Assembly: GCA_964629475.1 (NCBI GenBank)
Contig: CAZVQW010000003.1
Coordinates: 62,001-126,000, forward strand
Reading direction: 5' to 3'
DNA from: SMWD01 sp964629475
Lineage (GTDB): Bacteria; Pseudomonadota; Gammaproteobacteria; Steroidobacterales; GCA-2729495
DNA length: 64,000 nucleotides
Shown here: one piece after another, positions 58,798 to 64,000 of the stretch
Layout: each line of letters starts with the position of its first letter
Position numbering within the stretch: the stretch's first letter is position 1
Translations under genes and position numbers: made by a program
The notes under the pieces: generated by a model
Seen by the model: only the letters and a program-made list of their open reading frames with translations
What the model was told of the DNA's origin: nothing
The model's database searches: none

Positions 58798-60189
58798 GTG
58801 GAATCACCTTTTGATATCAGTGCAGATCTGGATACGCCGGTTTCGACGTATCTGAAGCTGGGCGCTCTGCAGCCGCGCTACTTGCTGGAGAGTGTCGAAG
58901 GTGGTGTGCATCTGGCGCGTTATTCATTTCTCGGTTTTGGCGCGGTGCGGGATTTCAGGCTCGATGCGGCGGGCATGCGCATCAACGGGACACAACATCC
59001 GCGGCCCGAATCGACAGAGCAGCTTCTCACGGTGTTGCGCACGATGCTGGCTGAGGCACCCGGGTTACGGCCGGAGGTCCCTGAGTTGCCATTCTCCGGT
59101 GGGCTAGTCGGTATCTCGGGATATGATTTGGTGCGTTACTTCGAACGGCTGGACAGCGCACCGGCCGGGGCGCCGATACCGGATTCACCGGAAGCCGCCT
59201 ACCTGGCGACCGAGTCGCTGTTGATCTTCGATCACCTGACACGCCGTATAGCGTTGTTGCATTCGGGCACCGAGGAACAGCGCTCGGCATTGCGTGACGA
59301 AGTCATCTGCCTGCTGCGCGGTCCTTTGCCGACGTTGCCGAGAAACAGTGGTTACTCTGATCCGGTGCAGAGTTTGTCGGCGGATGAGTTCAAGGCCGCC
59401 GTGGCGCGCAGTAAGGACTACATCACACGGGGGGAGATTTATCAGATCGTTCTGTCGGTGCGTTTCTCGGGTACGCATGAGCTCTCGCCGTTCGAGACCT
59501 ATCGTGCGATGCGCCTGATCAACCCATCGCCATATATGTTTTTCTTCGACCTCGGTGATCTTCAGGTGGTCGGCTCATCGCCCGAAGCGCTGGTCAAATG
59601 CCACCAGGGGAATGCCGCACTCAGGCCGATTGCCGGCACGCGTCCGCGAGGCGCGGATCGAGCCGAGGATCTGGCGAACGAACAGTCGTTGCTGGCGGAT
59701 ATTAAAGAAAATGCCGAACACGTCATGCTCGTCGATCTGGCCCGTAACGATCTCGGTCGTGTTGCGGCCGCCGGGTCGGTTTACGTCGAGCCATATCGGT
59801 CAATCGAGCGATACAGTCACGTCATGCACATCGTTAGTGGCGTGCAGGGCAGGTTGGCCGACGGCAAGGATGCCTTCGACCTGTTTGCCGCCGCATTTCC
59901 GGCCGGCACGCTCGTCGGCGCACCGAAAATCCGGGCGATGCAATTGATCGATGACATGGAGCCGGTGCGCCGCGGTGTCTATGCCGGTACGGTCGGCTAC
60001 TTCGGCGCCGGTGGTGACATGGATCATGCGATAGCAATCCGCACACTCGTATTCAACGCAGGCGAATACAGTTACCAGGCCGGCGCCGGCATCGTCGCGG
60101 ACAGTGTGCCGCAGACCGAGTATGAAGAAGTGCTGGCGAAGAGCGCGATCCTGCGTCGTGCGCTCGCAATCGCGGAGGAAGGACTGTGA
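58798..60189 (+). CDS. trpE: Anthranilate synthase component I
   Basis: 463 residues from the GTG at 58798 with G-A-G-G ten bases upstream. Near the N-terminus is Y-L-L-E-S, the Trp feedback site. The chorismate-binding domain has G-E-I-Y-Q-I-V-L-S, P-S-P-Y-M-F-F, P-I-A-G-T-R-P-R-G, L-V-D-L-A-R-N-D-L-G-R and G-A-P-K-I-R-A-M. It makes anthranilate from chorismate with TrpG. Its end overlaps trpG by 4 bases. Confidence 0.97.
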   Translation: MESPFDISADLDTPVSTYLKLGALQPRYLLESVEGGVHLARYSFLGFGAVRDFRLDAAGMRINGTQHPRPESTEQLLTVLRTMLAEAPGLRPEVPELPFSGGLVGISGYDLVRYFERLDSAPAGAPIPDSPEAAYLATESLLIFDHLTRRIALLHSGTEEQRSALRDEVICLLRGPLPTLPRNSGYSDPVQSLSADEFKAAVARSKDYITRGEIYQIVLSVRFSGTHELSPFETYRAMRLINPSPYMFFFDLGDLQVVGSSPEALVKCHQGNAALRPIAGTRPRGADRAEDLANEQSLLADIKENAEHVMLVDLARNDLGRVAAAGSVYVEPYRSIERYSHVMHIVSGVQGRLADGKDAFDLFAAAFPAGTLVGAPKIRAMQLIDDMEPVRRGVYAGTVGYFGAGGDMDHAIAIRTLVFNAGEYSYQAGAGIVADSVPQTEYEEVLAKSAILRRALAIAEEGL

Positions 60190-60764
60190 AACCGCACCTG
60201 TTACTGATCGATAATTACGATTCATTTACCTATAACCTCGTACAGGCGTTCCTGGTGCTCGGTGCGCGTGTCGATGTATTCCGCAACGATCAGATCACGA
60301 TCGAACAGGCGCTGGATATTGCGCCAACACATTTATGTATTTCGCCGGGCCCGGGTCGTCCGGAAGATGCCGGGATTTCGCTCGACATGATTGGCGCCTT
60401 CGAGAAGCGAACGCCGATTTTCGGTGTGTGCCTTGGCCACCAGAGCCTCGTGCATCATTTCGGTGGCAACATCGTGTCGGCGGAGCGCCTGATGCATGGC
60501 AAGACGTCGATGGTTGAGCACGACGGCAAGACCATTTATACAGGCATTAGCCAGCCGTTCGAGGCCGGGCGGTATCATTCGCTGGCCGCGGAGCCTGACA
60601 GCATACCGGCTGCTCTTGAAGTGACGGCAAAGACGAGCCGCGGTGAGATCATGGGTGTTCGCCACCGTGAACTGCCTGTCGAGGGTGTGCAGTTTCATCC
60701 GGAAAGCATCCTGACACCTGAAGGCGATGACCTGATGAAGAACTTTCTGAATTTGGGAAAGTAG
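60186..60764 (+). CDS. trpG: Anthranilate synthase glutamine amidotransferase component
   Basis: 192 residues from a GTG overlapping the trpE stop. Class I amidotransferase: I-D-N-Y-D-S-F-T-Y-N, nucleophile Cys in G-V-C-L-G-H-Q, and the His-Glu pair in V-Q-F-H-P-E-S. The protein could also serve as PabA with a 4-amino-4-deoxychorismate synthase; none is visible here. Confidence 0.96.
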   Translation: MKPHLLLIDNYDSFTYNLVQAFLVLGARVDVFRNDQITIEQALDIAPTHLCISPGPGRPEDAGISLDMIGAFEKRTPIFGVCLGHQSLVHHFGGNIVSAERLMHGKTSMVEHDGKTIYTGISQPFEAGRYHSLAAEPDSIPAALEVTAKTSRGEIMGVRHRELPVEGVQFHPESILTPEGDDLMKNFLNLGK

Positions 60765-60817
60765 GAGTTGATCCACTGATGTCCCATAAACTTCATCAAC
60801 GAGTATGTGCGCAAGAC

Positions 60818-60887
60818 CGTAGGAGCGGCATCTTGCCGCGATTCCCTTCGGTGGCGTGCCATTCGCGGCAAGATGCCGCTCCTACGG
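60818..60887. repeat. REP-like inverted repeat, variant copy 4
   Basis: Arms at 60818-60843 and about 60862-60887, with the core T-A-G-G-A-G-C-G-G-C-A-T-C-T-T-G-C-C-G-C. Same architecture as the other copies but a different stem sequence with matching changes on the other arm. It lies between trpG and trpD. Confidence 0.92.
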
Positions 60888-60915
60888 AAGTTGCCGGGTC
60901 GGCACCTGTAAAACC

Positions 60916-61938
60916 ATGAGCATCGACGCAAAACCAACACTGAACCGCTTGCTGGCGAACAACGACCTGACCGCGACTGAGGCTGCGGATCTGATGCGCT
61001 TGTTGGCCGATGAAGCGCTGCCGCAGGCGATGAGCGCGGCGCTGCTGATCGCCTTGCGGGTCAAGGGCGAGACTGCCGATGAGGTACGCGGTTTTGCGAC
61101 CGCGATGCGCGAACTTTCGCGGCCGGTTGATTTACCCGCCGGTATGCGGGCTGTCGATATTGTCGGCACGGGTGGTGATGGTTCGGGGAGTGTCAATATT
61201 TCGACCGGCACGGCATTGCTGACGGCCGCCTGCGGCTTGCCGGTCGTCAAGCACGGTAATCGGTCCGTGTCATCTAAATCGGGCAGTGCGGATGTGCTGG
61301 AGTCACTCGGTATTCCGCTGCCGGACAGTCCGGACGTGGCGGCGGTCTGTGTCGCCGAATGTGGTTTCACGTTTCTGTTCGCGCCATTCTTTCACCCGGC
61401 GATGAAAGCCATTGCCCCGGTTCGCGGTGCGCTGGGCGTGCGCACGGTGTTCAACATACTTGGGCCGCTGACAAATCCGGCCAGACCGCCGTTTCACCTG
61501 ATCGGCGCATTCGACCTGTCGACGACGCGGTTGCTGGCCGATGCACTCGTCGGTATGCCGCTCGAGCGTGCTTTCGTCATCCACGGTGAACCGGGCTGGG
61601 ATGAAGCGACGCCGGTCGGCAGCTTCACGTTGTTCGATGTGCAGCCCGGCGAGGTTATCGAGGAGCGCAGAGATCCGCTGGACTATGGTCTGCCGAGATG
61701 TTCGTCGGACGATCTTGCCGGCGGTGATGCCGGGTACAACGCAAAAGCGCTGGAAGCGGTATTAACCGGTCAGGATCGGGGTCCGCATTGTGATGCGTTG
61801 TTACTCGGTACCGGGCTTGCACTCGAGTTGAGCGGTACGGCATGTGATCTTCACGATGGCGTCGCGCAGGCCAGGGCTGCGATCGATTCCGGTGCGGCCA
61901 GAAACTTGTTGGCTAAATTGCGGGCGTTTGTCGCATGA
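60916..61938 (+). CDS. trpD: Anthranilate phosphoribosyltransferase
   Basis: 340 residues from the ATG at 60916; the frame extends back into the REP repeat, which is not coding. PRPP-binding V-G-T-G-G-D-G-S-G-S-V-N-I-S-T and K-H-G-N-R-S-V-S-S-K-S-G-S-A-D are diagnostic. Later blocks are R-T-V-F-N-I-L-G-P-L-T-N-P and H-G-E-P-G-W-D-E. It uses PRPP and anthranilate, and sits between REP hairpins. Confidence 0.97.
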   Translation: MSIDAKPTLNRLLANNDLTATEAADLMRLLADEALPQAMSAALLIALRVKGETADEVRGFATAMRELSRPVDLPAGMRAVDIVGTGGDGSGSVNISTGTALLTAACGLPVVKHGNRSVSSKSGSADVLESLGIPLPDSPDVAAVCVAECGFTFLFAPFFHPAMKAIAPVRGALGVRTVFNILGPLTNPARPPFHLIGAFDLSTTRLLADALVGMPLERAFVIHGEPGWDEATPVGSFTLFDVQPGEVIEERRDPLDYGLPRCSSDDLAGGDAGYNAKALEAVLTGQDRGPHCDALLLGTGLALELSGTACDLHDGVAQARAAIDSGAARNLLAKLRAFVA

Positions 61939-61951
61939 TGCAATGTGAAAT

Positions 61952-62036
61952 ACAGCCTGTGGGAGCGGCTTTAGCCGCGAAAATCGCGTGGTCATGCAGC
62001 AGGGAAATCGCGGCTAAAGCCGCTCCCACAGGCTGT
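61952..62036. repeat. REP-like inverted repeat, copy 5
   Basis: Perfect 29-base arms at 61952-61980 and 62008-62036, extended beyond the shared core by A-C-A-G-C-C-T. It fills most of the 118-base trpD-trpC gap. Confidence 0.94.
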
Positions 62037-62056
62037 TTGGAGAACGTGGGTTAGTC

Positions 62057-62896
62057 ATGTTTGTCAGCGATGACTTTTTGCAGGACATGGCGGTGTCGAG
62101 TGCGGCACGTCTGAGCGAGGCACGGGCGGCGGTTGGTTTGATGGAGTTCGAACGTCGGGCCACTGCACGACCGGCTCCGCCACCGTTACGATTGTCGGCT
62201 AAAGGATTTGATCTGATTGCCGAGGTCAAGAAAAGCTCACCTTCTGCCGGCCGCCTAGCCGATGCAGCGTTGTCACCGGCCGCACAGGCGGAGCAATATA
62301 TTGCCGCCGGTGTCGCGGCTATCTCGGTGTTGACGGAACCGTCGCGGTTTGCCGGTTCGCTGGCCGATCTTGAACAGGTGGCCGCGAAGATTGAAGCGAT
62401 CCCGGTCATGCGCAAGGACTTCCTCGTCGATCCGTATCAGGTTGTCGAGGCTCGTGCCGCCGGCGCCGGGGGCGTGCTGTTGATCGCTGCGATCCTCGAG
62501 CCACCGGTGTTGCGCGACATGCTGCAAACAGCCTTCGATCTCGGCATGTTCGCGCTCGTCGAGGCATTTGATGAACCGGATCTCGCACGCTGTGTCCCGG
62601 TCATGACCGACCTGATGCCGGCAATCGATGCAGATGACGCGTGCCGGTTGCTGCTCGGCATCAACTGCCGGAACCTGCGAACACTCGACGTCGAGTTCGA
62701 GCGTTTCGGGCGACTCACTGAACAATTGCCGGATTCGATTCCATGGGTTGCCGAGAGTGGTGTCGATACACCGGATAAGGCTTCGTTTGTCGCCAGTGCC
62801 GGCTATCGCCTGGCATTGGTCGGCACGGCATTGATGCGCAGTGCCGAACCGACCGGTACCGCGCAGGCATTGCTCGATGCAGGTCGCGCCGGCTAA
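62057..62896 (+). CDS. trpC: Indole-3-glycerol phosphate synthase
   Basis: 279 residues, monofunctional TIM barrel. Motifs F-D-L-I-A-E-V-K-K-S-S-P-S, V-L-T-E-P-S-R-F, V-M-R-K-D-F-L-V-D-P-Y-Q, G-I-N-C-R-N-L-R-T and A-E-S-G-V. It is not fused to TrpF, whose gene follows after 2 bases. Confidence 0.97.
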   Translation: MFVSDDFLQDMAVSSAARLSEARAAVGLMEFERRATARPAPPPLRLSAKGFDLIAEVKKSSPSAGRLADAALSPAAQAEQYIAAGVAAISVLTEPSRFAGSLADLEQVAAKIEAIPVMRKDFLVDPYQVVEARAAGAGGVLLIAAILEPPVLRDMLQTAFDLGMFALVEAFDEPDLARCVPVMTDLMPAIDADDACRLLLGINCRNLRTLDVEFERFGRLTEQLPDSIPWVAESGVDTPDKASFVASAGYRLALVGTALMRSAEPTGTAQALLDAGRAG

Positions 62897-62898
62897 CG

Positions 62899-63510
62899 AT
62901 GACAATATGCATAAAAATTTGCGGCCTGACGTCGCCGGACATGGTCGGCGCTGCGATCGATGCGGGTGCCGATGCGCTCGGTTTTGTGTTCGCCGATTCG
63001 CCACGTCGGGTCACGGTCGAACAGGCTTGTCGCATTGCGCGCTCTTTGCCCGTTCACATCGTACGTGTCGCCGTCATGCGTCATCCGACGCAGACCGAGT
63101 GGAATGAGGTTGCCGGTGGTTTTGGTCCGGACTGGCTGCAGACGGATGCGGCGGACTTTGCACGACTCGTGATCGACAAAGACGTTGTTCAAATGCCGGT
63201 GTTCCGCGATTTACCATCGCTTGATACGGACGCTGTCGCAGCGGCGCCGCAGGCATTGTTCGAAGCAATCGATAGCGGTGTCGGCCAACAGGCAGACTGG
63301 GGCCGGGCGGCCGAACTGGCACGCACGACCCGCCTGATGCTCGCCGGTGGATTGGATGCGGCCAACGTAGCGGCCGCCATCCGGCATGTTGCACCATGGG
63401 GCGTGGATGTCAGTAGCGGCGTGGAAGTACGCCGCGGGATCAAGGATAAAGATAAGATAGCGGCCTTCATCGAAGCCGTTCGTGGAGCGGAGAACATTAA
63501 TGCAAGTTGA
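62899..63510 (+). CDS. trpF: Phosphoribosylanthranilate isomerase
   Basis: 203 residues. N-terminal I-K-I-C-G-L-T with the catalytic Cys, G-A-D-A-L-G-F-V-F, and late L-A-G-G-L-D-A-A-N-V and V-D-V-S-S-G-V-E-V. It converts PRA to CdRP for TrpC. It overlaps trpB by 11 bases. Confidence 0.96.
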   Translation: MTICIKICGLTSPDMVGAAIDAGADALGFVFADSPRRVTVEQACRIARSLPVHIVRVAVMRHPTQTEWNEVAGGFGPDWLQTDAADFARLVIDKDVVQMPVFRDLPSLDTDAVAAAPQALFEAIDSGVGQQADWGRAAELARTTRLMLAGGLDAANVAAAIRHVAPWGVDVSSGVEVRRGIKDKDKIAAFIEAVRGAENINAS

Positions 63511-64000
63511 TTTGAGTGACATCGAGCGCAAGGGGCTGTTGACGCGGTTGCTCGGCGGCAAGTTGCCGGATGAGCACGGTAGATTCGGCCCGTTCGGCGG
63601 TCGGTATGCACCCGAGACGCTGGTACCGGCGCTTGAAAGACTCGAGGCTGGTGTCAGTAAATACCTGAACGATCCTGAATTCGCCGCCGAACTCGGCCGT
63701 GAACTGGAAACCTGGGTCGGCCGGCCGACACCCTTGACCCATGCACGCGGACTGTCGGCGCACTGGGGTGCCGAGGTGTACCTGAAGCGCGAGGACATGG
63801 CACACACCGGTGCGCACAAGATTAACAATGCACTCGGTCAGGCGTTGCTGGCGAAAAAATTCGGCGCTAAACGCGTCATCGCCGAGACCGGCGCCGGTCA
63901 GCATGGTGTTGCGACCGCGGCCGCGTGCGCCCGTGTCAGCATTCCATGCATCGTGTATATGGGCGCCGTCGATATCGAGCGTCAGGCGCCGAATGTCGAT
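63500..64000 (+). CDS. trpB: Tryptophan synthase beta chain (3' end outside window)
   Basis: The first 167 codons are present. G-R-F-G-P-F-G-G-R-Y-A-P-E-T-L is the family N-terminus. The PLP lysine block is K-R-E-D-M-A-H-T-G-A-H-K-I-N-N, followed by A-E-T-G-A-G-Q-H-G-V-A-T-A. It is the last visible gene of the trp operon; trpA should follow outside the window. Confidence 0.97.
   Translation, partial: MQVDLSDIERKGLLTRLLGGKLPDEHGRFGPFGGRYAPETLVPALERLEAGVSKYLNDPEFAAELGRELETWVGRPTPLTHARGLSAHWGAEVYLKREDMAHTGAHKINNALGQALLAKKFGAKRVIAETGAGQHGVATAAACARVSIPCIVYMGAVDIERQAPNVD

Noticed and set aside
3592..62036. CRISPR array suggested by repeated palindromes
   Set aside because: Copies are kilobases apart, each a single hairpin, with no regular spacers and no cas genes.

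Overview
The window is a chromosomal segment of a gammaproteobacterium. The evidence is an aa3 oxidase/assembly cluster with a DUF2909 protein, the rpoZ-spoT-ridA-recG and gmk-yicC blocks, pilMNOPQ next to mrcA and aroKB, a trpEGDCFB operon and REP-type palindromes with a REP-associated transposase. The genus cannot be told from the sequence. A run of 100 N flanked by a 55-bp duplication shows it is a scaffolded draft or metagenome assembly.

Layout. 1-7.9 kb, minus strand: cytochrome c oxidase subunits (ctaC, ctaD, ctaE) with their maturation factors (CtaG, a 43-aa membrane protein, SURF1, a SCO-like protein, heme A synthase CtaA) and a membrane-anchored protein cut by the window edge. 8.3-12 kb: biotin genes bioC and bioB, comF and ubiA. 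12.0-12.5 kb: a mosaic of large palindromes. 12.5-19.2 kb, minus: recG, ridA, spoT, rpoZ, gmk, yicC. 19.4-23.6 kb, plus: a PP2C phosphatase, rph, rdgB, rpmE and citrate synthase. The rdgB-rpmE gap holds three DnaA boxes next to an AT-rich tract, close to where dominant gene orientation switches. 23.7-27 kb, minus: a nucleotidyltransferase-like gene with a probable non-standard start, and penicillin-binding protein 1A.

27-34.2 kb: a c-di-GMP-I riboswitch leads pilMNOPQ, the type IV pilus alignment complex and secretin, followed by a large Ig-like lipoprotein. 34.4-37.9 kb: aroK, aroB, a dGTPase-like gene and pyrF. 37.9-38.8 kb: a RAYT transposase unit whose terminal repeats form the 3' ends of both neighbouring genes (pyrF and a TesA-like esterase). 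39.4-42.7 kb: a YbbA/YbbP-type ABC system. 42.8-49.9 kb: the minor pilin operon (fimT-like, pilV, pilW, pilX, a small unknown secreted protein, pilY1, pilE). The two pilus clusters supply most of a type IV pilus, and c-di-GMP is predicted to tune the first one.

50-58.6 kb: a TonB-dependent receptor with a DUF2946 protein (probably metal-related), a D-2-hydroxyacid dehydrogenase overlapping a divergent phosphoenolpyruvate carboxylase homologue, and an SLC13/RCK transporter. 58.6-64 kb: the trp operon, preceded by a leader peptide with three consecutive Trp codons and mutually exclusive hairpins, i.e. a classical attenuator. trpB runs off the right edge. REP-like hairpins of one family occur at five places, two of them inside the trp operon.
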